Assembly: GCA_937951485.1 (NCBI GenBank)
Contig: CALEDJ010000008.1
Coordinates: 1 to 35,911 of the forward strand
Direction of reading: 5' to 3'
Length of the DNA: 35,911 bases
DNA from: an uncultured bacterium
Lineage (GTDB): Bacteria; Hydrogenedentota; Hydrogenedentia; Hydrogenedentales; CAILVY01
The notes under the pieces were generated by a model. It was not told the DNA's origin. It was given only the letters and a program-made list of their open reading frames with translations, and ran no database searches. Shown piece by piece: positions 25,166-32,879 of this stretch (positions within the stretch are counted from its first letter, which is position 1; every line of letters begins with the position of its first letter). A program made the position numbers and the translations under genes.

Positions 25166-26473
25166 CTAAACCGATGGCCTTCCCACGCTGAAATACTTGA
25201 AACCGTGCGCCTGCATCACCTTCGGTGTGTACAGATTGCGCCCGTCGAAAATGACCCGTTCCCGCATCAGTTTTCCCATGCGCTCGTAATCCGGGCGCCG
25301 AAACTCGTTCCATTCCGTCACTATCACGAGCGCATCCGCGCCTTCCAGCGCGTCATAATATTTGTTGGCGATCTCGATGGTATCTTCGTAAATATCGCGC
25401 AGTCTCTTGGACGCGGCGGGATCGAAGATCACCACTTGGGCGCCGGCCTCGCGGATGCGATCTATCAAATAGAGGGCGGGTGCGCCGCGCAGGTCGTCCG
25501 TGCGCGGCTTGAAACTCGCGCCCCATATCGCGATGCGTTTCCCGGCGATGGCGCTTCCGAAATAGTCCAGGATGCGCCGAAGGAATTTCTCCCGTTGGCG
25601 CTCGTTCACTTTCTGCACCGCCTCGATAAGGTCGCATTCAAGGCCTTTTTCCCGCGCCAGTTTGATGCAACTCGCCAAGTCGCGCGGCAACCCCTGTCCG
25701 CCGAAGCCGATGCCGGGAAAGAGAAAGGTGGGGCCGATGCGATAGTCCGCCGCAATCCCCTCGCGCACCTCCGCCACGTCGGCTTCATACGCGGTGCAGA
25801 TATCCGCCAGTTGGTTCATCAGGGAGATGCGCGCCGCCAGCATCACGTTGGTCGCGAATTTGGTCATTTCCGCGCTGCGCCTGCTCATGCTGAGAAACGG
25901 CTTGCCCGTCCGCAGGAAGGGGCTGTACAACTCTTTCATAATTTCACGCACCCGCACGTCCTCGCAGCCGATCACCACGCGGTCCGGCCGCATGAAATCG
26001 TCAATCGCCGACCCTTCCTTCAAGAAGTCCGGGTTTGCCACCACGTCGCAGGTGTGTTCCGTGTTTTTTCGGACCGCTTCCTCAATTTCGTCTCCCGTCC
26101 CCGGCGGGCTGGTGGTTTTGTTCACGATGATGCGATACCCTGTCATGACCCGGGCAATTTGCTCCGCCGCGCGAATCACGCCGCGTGTGTCCGCGAACCC
26201 ATCTTCCTGGATGGGCGTGCCTACGCACAGGAAAATCATCAGGGACTCCGCCACCGCATCCGTCAGGTCCGTGGTGAACGACAGGCGCTCCTCCTCCAGG
26301 TTGCGCGCCACCAGTTCTTCAAGACCCGGCTCATGAATCGGCATCACGCATTGCGAAAGCGACTGGATGCGTTGCGCATCGCGGTCCACGCAGATGATCT
26401 GGTGTCCATTTTCGGCCAGGCAGGTGCCGACCACCAATCCTTGATATCCCGTACCAACAATGGCAATTCTCAT
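25166..26473 (-). CDS. UDP-glucose/GDP-mannose dehydrogenase-family protein lacking the catalytic cysteine
   Basis: The 435-residue protein aligns end to end with the UDP-glucose 6-dehydrogenase family: MRIAIVGTGYQGLVVG (NAD-binding), MIFLCVGTPIQEDGFAD, VNKTTSPPGTGD, NPDFLKEGSAIDDF, RSAEMTKFATNVMLA with the conserved Lys205 and Asn209, GIGFGGQGLPRD, WGASFKPRTDDLR. Two active-site positions differ. The GGSCFPKD motif that carries the nucleophilic Cys reads GGQGLPRD, so Cys is Gly261, and the usual PEF Glu is Asp149. The protein may therefore not carry out the normal two-step oxidation to a uronate. I chose 26473 because GGAG precedes it and the Rossmann fold begins there; the frame is open to 26506. 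Family is certain, reaction open. Confidence 0.85.
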   Translation of the reverse strand: MRIAIVGTGYQGLVVGTCLAENGHQIICVDRDAQRIQSLSQCVMPIHEPGLEELVARNLEEERLSFTTDLTDAVAESLMIFLCVGTPIQEDGFADTRGVIRAAEQIARVMTGYRIIVNKTTSPPGTGDEIEEAVRKNTEHTCDVVANPDFLKEGSAIDDFMRPDRVVIGCEDVRVREIMKELYSPFLRTGKPFLSMSRRSAEMTKFATNVMLAARISLMNQLADICTAYEADVAEVREGIAADYRIGPTFLFPGIGFGGQGLPRDLASCIKLAREKGLECDLIEAVQKVNERQREKFLRRILDYFGSAIAGKRIAIWGASFKPRTDDLRGAPALYLIDRIREAGAQVVIFDPAASKRLRDIYEDTIEIANKYYDALEGADALVIVTEWNEFRRPDYERMGKLMRERVIFDGRNLYTPKVMQAHGFKYFSVGRPSV

Positions 26474-26931
26474 GTACACTCTCCATCCTTCATTCCCGCC
26501 GTTCACCCCTCGGCCGATTAAACCTTGGAAGTGCTCCGACCCCGGCCTTCATTGTATCCGGCGCGCCCCCGCCCCCGTCCCGTTACGCCGCAATAACATA
26601 ACGCAGCACCCGGCGTGCGTGCAACGCGGACATGCGAACGCGGGACTCCAGACTCCTGGCCGCACTGCTTCCACGTCGCAACACATGTTTTGGCCGCTCC
26701 GCGTCGGGGCGCGACGCATTCCCGCGAAACGCGCTGCCGTTTGCGGCGACGCCGGGGGCGCGTTGCACCGCGGGAGCGGTGCAACGAGGGGACGTCAATG
26801 GCAGTTGATGCCGACAATCACAAGAAATCTGACCAAACAGACACGGTATTGCAGCGAAACATGCCACGTGGTGAAGACCTCGGATAAATCCGATCGGTCC
26901 GAGGAATCGGAGCGCACATCGGTATTCCGGG
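26474..26931. other. 458-bp region without a recognisable gene
   Basis: No frame here on either strand resembles a known protein; the open frames are arginine-rich and look random. It contains a perfect hairpin at 26761-26786 and, on the minus strand, TACAAT (26556-26551), a possible -10 for the dehydrogenase gene without a good -35. Near 26880-26910 it has short GATCGGTCCGAGGAATCGGA-type inverted bits. Confidence 0.45.
26761..26786. repeat. Perfect 11-bp-stem hairpin
   Basis: CGTTGCACCGC and GCGGTGCAACG are exact inverted repeats around a GGGA loop. There is no T-run on either side, so it is not a standard terminator. It may be a protein-binding site, a processed RNA structure or a repeat end. 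Confidence 0.6.
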
Positions 26932-27300
26932 TTATGCTTTTGCGAAACCGCCCTCCAGAAATGTGCTCCGCAGGGTGCTCAGCAGGTGGCGCTTCGGAGA
27001 AGCGTGAGTGCCTTCGCATAAGGCCTGCCGCAGCACGGTGGCGAACGTTTCACAAACGAGTCGTTCCGTGGCTCTTTTGTCCCCGGTGAGTCGGTACGCC
27101 GCCGCGCATATCATCGCTGCATATGGATTGTACGCTTCCAGCAGGTGCGACGAGGCTGAGCGGAAGGGGGCCGCATTGTCTTGAAGTTTCCCGTCAAGAT
27201 ACTGAATGCGGAAGGAGAGGAGGGTGTTGTGCGAAGCGTGTCCCTCGTAAATATCCAGGCGCTTCCCGCACAGTGTGCAATACTGAATGTCTTCGCCCAT
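26932..27300 (-). CDS. Small zinc-finger protein with sigma region-2-like segment
   Basis: 122 residues from the chosen start (MGEDIQYCTLCGKRL). CTLCGKRLDIYEGHASH has a CxxC pair with His residues nearby and could bind zinc. The C-terminal half (YAAMICAAAYRLTGDKRATE, then LVCETFATVLRQAL and LLSTLRSTFLEG) resembles region 2 of ECF sigma factors, which typically reads AYRLTGDxxxAEDLVQETFxxA then RxxLRNxxLD. No region 4 is present, so it is not a complete sigma factor; a decayed or repurposed one is possible. GGAG precedes 27300 with long spacing. Starting at 27345 would add MLAQGSESFGGESVV. It is preceded by a perfect consensus promoter at 27384-27412. Confidence 0.6.
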   Translation of the reverse strand: MGEDIQYCTLCGKRLDIYEGHASHNTLLSFRIQYLDGKLQDNAAPFRSASSHLLEAYNPYAAMICAAAYRLTGDKRATERLVCETFATVLRQALCEGTHASPKRHLLSTLRSTFLEGGFAKA

Positions 27301-27383
27301 TACGACCGATTCTCCACCAAATGATTCGGACCCTTGCGCCAACATAACAGACTCTGGATAAAAAAGTCCATTTAATCTTGGAT

Positions 27384-27412
27384 AATTATATCCGAAATAA
27401 ATGCGCTTGTCA
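27384..27412 (-). promoter_or_regulatory. Perfect consensus sigma70 promoter
   Basis: On the minus strand TTGACA (27412-27407), exactly 17 bases, then TATAAT (27389-27384). Transcription would start near 27377, leaving a leader of roughly 30-75 bases before the small zinc-finger gene, depending on its start codon. Confidence 0.8.
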
Positions 27413-27499
27413 ACAGGGGCGCCACAATCCTGCAATCCTGTCGGCAACGTTGGAAATCCCCTTACCGGAGCCAATCTGCGGCGGGCCGCCCCTTTTTGC

Positions 27500-27505
27500 T
27501 ATAAT
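27500..27505 (+). promoter_or_regulatory. Candidate -10 element for the aldolase gene
   Basis: TATAAT lies 35 bases before the class II aldolase start. The hexamer 17 bases upstream (TGCGGC) is a poor -35, so an activator may be needed. It is divergent from the strong promoter at 27384-27412. Confidence 0.5.
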
Positions 27506-27539
27506 CACGCTTTCAACATATGGCAAAGGGGAGAGAAAT

Positions 27540-28289
27540 ATGTCGGATGTGCTCGATCAATTGGTGGCGATGTCGCATTATCTGGGGGACTCGGGGCGTT
27601 CTTATGCCATTTTGGGCGAAGGCAACACCTCGGCGCGAATAGACAGCGAACGTTTTTATGTCAAGGCGTCGGGGACAACCTTGGGCACAATGAAGGCGGA
27701 GGACTTTCTGCCGGTGCAGATCACGAAACTTGTCCATATCCTTGATGAACCGGACGCAGGCGACGAGGATGTGTCACGTATCCTGCGCGAAGCATTGGTG
27801 GACGCCGATGAATCGCGAAGGCCGTCGGTGGAGACGATGCTGCACGCGGTGTTGTATCAATTTCCCGAAATACATTTCATAGGTCATACGCATCCCGAGG
27901 CCCTGGGTGGGCTGATGTGCTCCGGTCATGCCCGGGCTTTTGCCGAAAGCCGGGTCTGCCCGGACCAGATAGTTGTGACGGGGCACAAATCGGTTTTTGT
28001 GCCGTATGTGGACCCTGGCCTCCAACTGGCGCGGGAAGTTCGGACGCGGATGCGGGAATTCGTGGACCGGGAAGGCGTGTTGCCCAATACGATTCTACTT
28101 GAGAATCATGGTTTCTTCGCTTTTGCCGACACCGCCAAGAAAGTGATGAACATCACGGACATGGCGGAAAAATCCGCGCGTATCGTGTTGAATGCGTACA
28201 TGGCGGGCGGACCGAAATACTTGATCGAGGCGAATGTCCGGCGCATAGATACCCGGCCAGACGAACTCTACCGCCGAAAGTATGTGTAA
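27540..28289 (+). CDS. Class II aldolase/adducin-family protein
   Basis: 249 residues. Family features: SGRSYAILGEGNTSARI (phosphate-binding GNxS region), VKASGTTLGTM, PSVETMLHAVLY with the acidic catalytic-site residue, the zinc ligands His116 and His118 in IGHTHPEA and His190 in LLENHGFF. Relatives cleave fuculose-, rhamnulose- or ribulose-phosphates or epimerise them. The start at 27540 follows AAAGGGGAGAGAA; the frame is open further upstream without similarity. It heads a plus-strand group with two dehydrogenases, pointing to breakdown of a sugar, deoxysugar or polyol. The exact substrate cannot be read from the sequence. Confidence 0.88.
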   Translation: MSDVLDQLVAMSHYLGDSGRSYAILGEGNTSARIDSERFYVKASGTTLGTMKAEDFLPVQITKLVHILDEPDAGDEDVSRILREALVDADESRRPSVETMLHAVLYQFPEIHFIGHTHPEALGGLMCSGHARAFAESRVCPDQIVVTGHKSVFVPYVDPGLQLAREVRTRMREFVDREGVLPNTILLENHGFFAFADTAKKVMNITDMAEKSARIVLNAYMAGGPKYLIEANVRRIDTRPDELYRRKYV

Positions 28290-28378
28290 CGTTCGTTCCG
28301 CTTCGGATGTTGGTCGGATTGGGAAAATAGACGAAAGAACATTCAGGTTCGGTTAACAGGTGATCTTGTGTTGCTGGA

Positions 28379-28451
28379 TTCCCGCTTTCGCGGGAATGAC
28401 CGGTTGGAACAGGGCGTTCGATTCAATCTGTCTTTCCCGCGAAAGCGGGAA
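28379..28451. repeat. Inverted pair of 18-base palindromic repeats
   Basis: TTCCCGCTTTCGCGGGAA at 28379-28396 and its reverse complement TTCCCGCGAAAGCGGGAA at 28434-28451 flank 37 bases. From memory, the extended form (GGATTCCCGC...GCGGGAATGAC) is an interspersed intergenic repeat seen in many bacterial genomes. It lies between the aldolase and dehydrogenase genes and could act as an mRNA hairpin. Confidence 0.75.
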
Positions 28452-28552
28452 TACGGAACGATTCCTGCCGCCGACAGATCGGCTGCAAGAATCGGCAACG
28501 AACCCACGATTTTCATCCCCAACCGAACACGAACGAACAAGAGGAGTATATT

Positions 28553-30163
28553 GTGTCATCAAAACTGGATGCCTATCGCCGGGCGGCAGGGTCCTTGCCG
28601 TCCGAGTATCTGGCCTGGCAGGTTTTTGGTGCGGGCTTGGAAAATGTCGGGCGGGGTGGAAAGCCTGTCACGGTGCCGTTGCGGGAACCTGCTGACAATG
28701 AAATCCTGCTTCGGGTGGATGTGCTGGGCTTGTGCCTCTCCGACATGAAAATTATCGCGCAGGGGGGGAATCACCCGCGCCTGCGGGGGCGCGACCTCGT
28801 CAAGGACCCAACCGTGCTCGGCCATGAATGCGCAGCGACGGTGGTCAAAGTGGGAAGGCAGTGGCTGGATATGTTCAAACCGGGGGAACGTTACATCGTT
28901 CAGGCGGATATCTATTACAAGGGTCTGGGCTATGCCTTCGGTTACCTGATTCCCGGAGGTCTGGCGGAATATACCTATCTCGATGAACGCGCCCTCGCCG
29001 GCGATGAAGGCTGCTATCTCCTGCCGGTGCGCCCGGAAACCGGCTACAGCCAGGCGGCGCTGGCTGAACCTTGGGCCTGCGTCGAAATGTCATATTCGCT
29101 GGAGGACCGCCTTTTTCCCTCCGGCGCGGCGCAATTGATTGTCACAGATAGCCCGGACGCTTGGCGTCCCCGTTTCCCACATGCGGATATCGTACCGCGC
29201 ACGCTTGAGAGGCTGACTGATCGAAGTTATGACGACATCGTAGTGGAACAACCTGCCCCGGACATTGTCACCACGCTGGCCCGTCGTCTGGAAAAACGCG
29301 GCGTAATGTTTCTTGTGGGTGAACCGGTGAAATCGGGCTTGTGCACCCTGGATGTCGGCGCGATTCATTATGAAGACAAGCGCTTCTACGGGGGCGGAGC
29401 CACCCTGGAAGCCATCGCGGACGCCAACCGCCGCAACGATCTGCTCGCCGGAGGCTGTGCGCTGTTTATCGGCGCCGGCGGCCCAATGGGCCAGATGCAC
29501 GTACAGCGCGCACTGGAAAAGCCCGACGGACCGGCCCGGGTCGTGGTTACAGACCTTGACCGGGGGCGTCTGGACCATATTGTGCGCCGATTCCAGCAAC
29601 TTGCCGGGCAGCGCGGCGCGGAACTGTTCACGCTTGCGCCCGCGGATTTTGACAGCCCACAAACGATGGAGGGGCGCATCCGGGAACTCGCGCCAAAGGG
29701 CTACAACGACGTGGTTGTTCTCGCGCCGGTGGCGGCGCTGGTGCAGCAGGCGGTTGCATTGGCCGCAGACCGCGCCTTTGTCAATGTCTTCGCCGGACTG
29801 GGCATTGGAACCATGGCCGAAATCCCTTTGGAAGCGTTATGCCGGGGCGTCAAAATCATCGGATGCAGCGGCAGCCGGATCAAGGACCTGCGTCGGGTGC
29901 TTGGATTGGTGGAGTCGGGTAACCTTGACACCAACCGGAGCGTTGCGGCGATTGGCGGCCTGAACGCCGCCCATGAAGGACTCCGGGCCGTCAAGGATGC
30001 CCGTTTCCCCGGAAAGACCATCATTTATACCCAGATTGCCGATCTGCCGCTTTTGCCGCTGGAAGCCATCCCCGAATGCCTGCCCGATTTGAAAGACAAA
30101 CTGAGTCCGGAAGGCGCTTGGACAAAAGAGGCGGAAGAAGCCCTCTTGGAGAAATACCTATGA
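28553..30163 (+). CDS. Zinc-type medium-chain dehydrogenase with an extra domain (SorE-like)
   Basis: 536 residues, against about 350-420 for the family. The catalytic half is recognisable: Cys61 in GLCLSDMK, GHE at 90-92, and AEP with Glu172 give the usual Cys-His-Glu zinc set; the structural-zinc cysteines are absent. The complete NAD(P)-binding fold starts at CALFIGAGGPMGQMH (302-316), like L-sorbose-1-phosphate reductase. Between them, about residues 190-298, lies an extra segment that looks like the back half of another Rossmann fold (YDDIVVEQPAPDIVTTLA, GVMFLVGEPVKSG) without its own GxGxxG. The start is GTG with GAGGAG 7 bases upstream. The stop overlaps the next gene's ATG. A role in sugar- or polyol-phosphate oxidation is inferred. 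Confidence 0.8.
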   Translation: MSSKLDAYRRAAGSLPSEYLAWQVFGAGLENVGRGGKPVTVPLREPADNEILLRVDVLGLCLSDMKIIAQGGNHPRLRGRDLVKDPTVLGHECAATVVKVGRQWLDMFKPGERYIVQADIYYKGLGYAFGYLIPGGLAEYTYLDERALAGDEGCYLLPVRPETGYSQAALAEPWACVEMSYSLEDRLFPSGAAQLIVTDSPDAWRPRFPHADIVPRTLERLTDRSYDDIVVEQPAPDIVTTLARRLEKRGVMFLVGEPVKSGLCTLDVGAIHYEDKRFYGGGATLEAIADANRRNDLLAGGCALFIGAGGPMGQMHVQRALEKPDGPARVVVTDLDRGRLDHIVRRFQQLAGQRGAELFTLAPADFDSPQTMEGRIRELAPKGYNDVVVLAPVAALVQQAVALAADRAFVNVFAGLGIGTMAEIPLEALCRGVKIIGCSGSRIKDLRRVLGLVESGNLDTNRSVAAIGGLNAAHEGLRAVKDARFPGKTIIYTQIADLPLLPLEAIPECLPDLKDKLSPEGAWTKEAEEALLEKYL

Positions 30164-30951
30164 TGCAACGACTTATGGATAAAAAAGCGATTGTCACCGG
30201 CGCGGCGCAGGGGCTTGGTGAAGCATTGGTCGAACGCCTGGCCGCAGAGGGCTGCAACGTTGTGGGATGGGACATCAACCTTCCTCTCATGGAAGCGACC
30301 GCACAGCGGGTTGCGGAGGCGACCGGACGGCGCGTGATGGCGGCGGAGGTGGATGTGACCGACGCGGCGGCGGTGCGCGCGGCGGTGGAAGACGCCGTCC
30401 GGCAATTGGGCGGTCTGGACATCATGGTCTGCAACGCTGGAATTCTGATTTCCGGCGACTCCCTCGAATTTGACGCGGCAAAATGGCGTAAGGTGATAGA
30501 TGTGGATCTCGTGGGCTATTTCCTCTGCGCCCGTGAAGCCGCCCGCGCCATGCTCCCTCGTGGACGCGGTTCGATCATTCAGATCAATTCCAAGTCCGGC
30601 AAGAAGGGCAGTTTCAAGAACAGCGCCTATGCCGCAGCCAAGTTCGGCGGCATCGGCGTTACGCAAAGCCTCGCGCTTGAATTCGCGGAACGCGGCGTCC
30701 GTGTCAACGCCGTCTGCCCAGGCAACCTGCTGGATTCACCGCTGTGGGTCAACAGCCTGTTCAAGCAATACGCGGCCAACCAAGGCATTACGGAAGCCGA
30801 AGTGCGCCAGAAATACATTGATCAAGTGCCCATGAAACGGTCTTGCCGGTACGAAGACATCGCCAATGTCGTTGTGTTTCTGGCCAGTGACGAGTCCAGT
30901 TACATGACGGGCCAGGCGATAAATGTCACCGGCGGCCAGGAAATGAGATGA
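30160..30951 (+). CDS. Short-chain dehydrogenase/reductase, sorbitol-6-phosphate dehydrogenase-like
   Basis: 263 residues of the classical SDR fold: AIVTGAAQGLGEALVERLA (TGxxxGxG cofactor site, residues 13-20), DVTD, CNAGI, the catalytic Ser in INSKSGKKGSF, YAAAK (catalytic Tyr and Lys), and VNAVCPGNLLDSPLW. The C-terminus YMTGQAINVTGGQEMR is typical. The KSGKKGS stretch after the Ser is like that in SrlD/sorbitol-6-phosphate 2-dehydrogenases. ATGATG at 30160 overlaps the stop of the preceding gene, with GGAGA upstream, so the two dehydrogenases are translationally coupled. It probably acts with them and the aldolase in one pathway; the substrate is inferred only. Confidence 0.88.
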   Translation: MMQRLMDKKAIVTGAAQGLGEALVERLAAEGCNVVGWDINLPLMEATAQRVAEATGRRVMAAEVDVTDAAAVRAAVEDAVRQLGGLDIMVCNAGILISGDSLEFDAAKWRKVIDVDLVGYFLCAREAARAMLPRGRGSIIQINSKSGKKGSFKNSAYAAAKFGGIGVTQSLALEFAERGVRVNAVCPGNLLDSPLWVNSLFKQYAANQGITEAEVRQKYIDQVPMKRSCRYEDIANVVVFLASDESSYMTGQAINVTGGQEMR

Positions 30952-31089
30952 ACACCTTCCCGGGGTTTCCGGGACCCCGCAAATCTGATGCATTGCTTTG
31001 TTCCCTATCCTACTGGCCTGAAGAAACCAGATGCCGATGCTCTCAGTCCTATGCAAAATGGTAATATCCAACCGCAAGGCAGATGAAAA

Positions 31090-32376
31090 ATGAAGACGTA
31101 CAGGGCGATATTTATTTGTTTGTGTGCAATTGCATTGATTTCCGCCGACGCAAGCGCCCAGGAATTCAAAGCGGGCGCGGCTTTGCGCGTGGTGACCCCG
31201 GAAAAACTCTTGCCCGTTTCCGGCGGCGTGGGCACGCCCAATCCGGTGACAGGGACATTGGGCGACCTGTTTGCCCGGGCGATGGTGCTGGAAAAAGGGA
31301 ATGTCCGGGTTGCCTTTGTCGGCGTGGATTTCCTGGGATTCCCTTCGGTCCTGTGCGACAGGGCGCGGGCGCAGATTCCCGGCATCCCGCCGGAAAACGT
31401 CCTGATTGGGTCCACCCATACCCACAGCGCGCCGGACATGTACGGATTTCCGGACCCCCGAGGCAAGCATGGCGCGGATTTGGAATACATTGACTGGGTC
31501 TGCGCACAAATTGCGGCGGCGGTGAACGAAGCAGTGGACAAATTGCAGCCGGCGCATCTCAAGATTGCGGTGGATGAAGCCAAGGGCAAGATCGCTTACA
31601 ACTACTATGCGCCCCAGTTGTACGATCCCCGATGCGGCGTGATCCAGGCCATTGCGGCGGATGGTCCCAACAAGGGCAAGGCCATCGCCACGCTGGTGAA
31701 TTATGCTTCCCATCCTGAGATTCTCGGGCCGAACGCCGGCGTAATTTCCCCCGATTTCTGCGGGCCGCTCTATGACCGGATCGAGGCCCAGGGTGGCGGC
31801 GTGGCACTGTACATGAACAGCGCACAAGGCGGCATGGTCACCGCGGACTGCCGTGGCCCCGACGGCCGCGACATCCAGACCTGGGAGGAGTGCATCCGCA
31901 TCGGCGAACTGCTCGCCGATGAGGCCCTGCGCATCGTGGCGGACGCCGAAATCCAGACCGACCCCGCGCTGTATTGCGTCGCCCGCCCCATCACCTTCCC
32001 CATTGAATCCAGGATGATGCGATATATTCTGAAAAAATCTCCATTGAACATGGGCATTGCCGATAACAACCAGGTCACCGTGCAACTCAATCTCGTCAAC
32101 GTCGGCACTGCCCAGATTCTCACCATTCCCGGCGAAGCCCTCCCGAACATCGGATACTACCTCAAGCGCAACATGCCGACCAGGCATCCATTCCTCTTCG
32201 GCCTCACCAACGACGCGCTCGGATACATCCTCGCCAAGGTGGACTTCAACAGTTTCAGGCGCTACGACTACATCAGCCGCACCAGCCTCGGCGAAATGAC
32301 CGGGGAAATATACATGGAAGAAGCCCTGCGCCTCGTGATAGACAGCCCCAAACCGGACAATCCCCCGGAAAAATAA
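31090..32376 (+). CDS. Secreted neutral/alkaline ceramidase-like protein
   Basis: 428 residues with a signal peptide ending near ASAQ. It matches the N-terminal catalytic-domain type of neutral/alkaline non-lysosomal ceramidases: AGAALRVVTPEKLLPVSGG, AMVLEKGNVRVAFVGVDFLG, the zinc-binding IGSTHTHSAPD, LVNYASHPEIL, and NSAQGGMVTADC. True ceramidases are about 650 residues and carry an extra C-terminal domain; this shorter bacterial form is common in environmental genomes, where the substrate is rarely known. It follows the dehydrogenase operon by 138 bases and may have its own promoter. Hydrolysis of an amide-linked lipid or sugar is a family-based guess. Confidence 0.82.
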   Translation: MKTYRAIFICLCAIALISADASAQEFKAGAALRVVTPEKLLPVSGGVGTPNPVTGTLGDLFARAMVLEKGNVRVAFVGVDFLGFPSVLCDRARAQIPGIPPENVLIGSTHTHSAPDMYGFPDPRGKHGADLEYIDWVCAQIAAAVNEAVDKLQPAHLKIAVDEAKGKIAYNYYAPQLYDPRCGVIQAIAADGPNKGKAIATLVNYASHPEILGPNAGVISPDFCGPLYDRIEAQGGGVALYMNSAQGGMVTADCRGPDGRDIQTWEECIRIGELLADEALRIVADAEIQTDPALYCVARPITFPIESRMMRYILKKSPLNMGIADNNQVTVQLNLVNVGTAQILTIPGEALPNIGYYLKRNMPTRHPFLFGLTNDALGYILAKVDFNSFRRYDYISRTSLGEMTGEIYMEEALRLVIDSPKPDNPPEK

Positions 32377-32400
32377 ACCGTTCTAACCATCAGAACCTCT

Positions 32401-32452
32401 TGTGGCATGGGCGTCCCGCCCATGAAACGCGGGAAAGATCCCCGTGCCACGA
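32401..32452. repeat. Interspersed hairpin repeat
   Basis: CATGGGCG (32406-32413) and CGCCCATG (32417-32424) form a perfect 8-bp stem. The outer TGTGGCA and TGCCACG ends can also pair. From memory, GTGGCACGGG...GGGCGGGACGCCC elements are scattered between genes in planctomycete/hydrogenedentes-like genomes. It may contribute to termination after the ceramidase-like gene. Confidence 0.5.
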
Positions 32453-32554
32453 TCAAACACAGCGGTTTTTGTTAAAGGCTCTAAAGATTGCGCCGATTCC
32501 TGCCGAAATAAAAAGTACAGTAAAAGGGAGACCCGACGCAGAAAGGAGGCTGTC

Positions 32555-32752
32555 ATGGCTGGGATCGCAGCAATGGTCAGCGGCGTCGGGGCCGGTGTGA
32601 GCCAGGTTCGTTTTCAGGATCACGACCGGTCGGTCCAACTGAAGGAACAGGACAGGCCGACCGGTGATGTGGGGTCCGCGGCACTGCAGTTGATTCAAAG
32701 TGCGCTGAGAGTTCCTGGAACGACAGGACGCGACCTCGACGTGCTGGCTTAG
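32555..32752 (+). CDS. Small YjfB-like (putative motility) protein
   Basis: 65 residues starting MAGIAAMVSGVGAGVSQVRF and ending RVPGTTGRDLDVLA. The layout (short hydrophobic helix with IAAM, a polar middle, then ALQLIQSAL and a terminal G-x-x-[IL]-D-[IV]) resembles the YjfB family of about 60-residue putative motility proteins. GAAAGGAGG lies just before this ATG, a near-perfect ribosome-binding site. The same frame is open from 32444, but that longer form has no such site. It stands alone between the ceramidase-like gene and the CRISPR locus. The gene is likely real; the family link is by eye. Confidence 0.6.
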   Translation: MAGIAAMVSGVGAGVSQVRFQDHDRSVQLKEQDRPTGDVGSAALQLIQSALRVPGTTGRDLDVLA

Positions 32753-32773
32753 CACTTTACGACTCCTTTTTTT

Positions 32774-32808
32774 CGGGAGGGCGGATGCACGGAGGCGACG
32801 CCCTCCCG
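32774..32808. other. GC-rich inverted repeat after the small YjfB-like gene
   Basis: CGGGAGGGCG (32774-32783) and CGCCCTCCCG (32799-32808) form a 10-bp stem 21 bases past the stop codon. The T-run lies before the stem on the plus strand, so it is not a textbook intrinsic terminator, although it could stabilise or end the small gene's mRNA. Confidence 0.45.
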
Positions 32809-32845
32809 ACTGTTTCCCGCCACATCGCTTTCCCCAACCATCAAT

Positions 32846-32879
32846 AAAAAATGCCTCCAAAACCTTGCGGCCAGGAGGC
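32846..32879 (-). terminator. Intrinsic terminator of the tracrRNA candidate
   Basis: On the minus strand GCCTCC-N15-GGAGGC (32879-32853) folds with an inner CC-GCAA-GG mini-hairpin and is followed by ATTTTTT. Confidence 0.75.

Noticed and set aside
25115-26521. 468-codon plus-strand frame opposite the dehydrogenase
   Set aside because: Antisense shadow of a conserved enzyme gene.
30736-32187. 483-codon minus-strand frame opposite the SDR and ceramidase-like genes
   Set aside because: Spans two real genes and an intergenic gap, with no motif.
32757-32808. Intrinsic terminator after the small YjfB-like gene
   Set aside because: The T-run precedes the stem on the plus strand and becomes an A-run after it on the minus strand, so neither direction fits; kept only as an inverted repeat.
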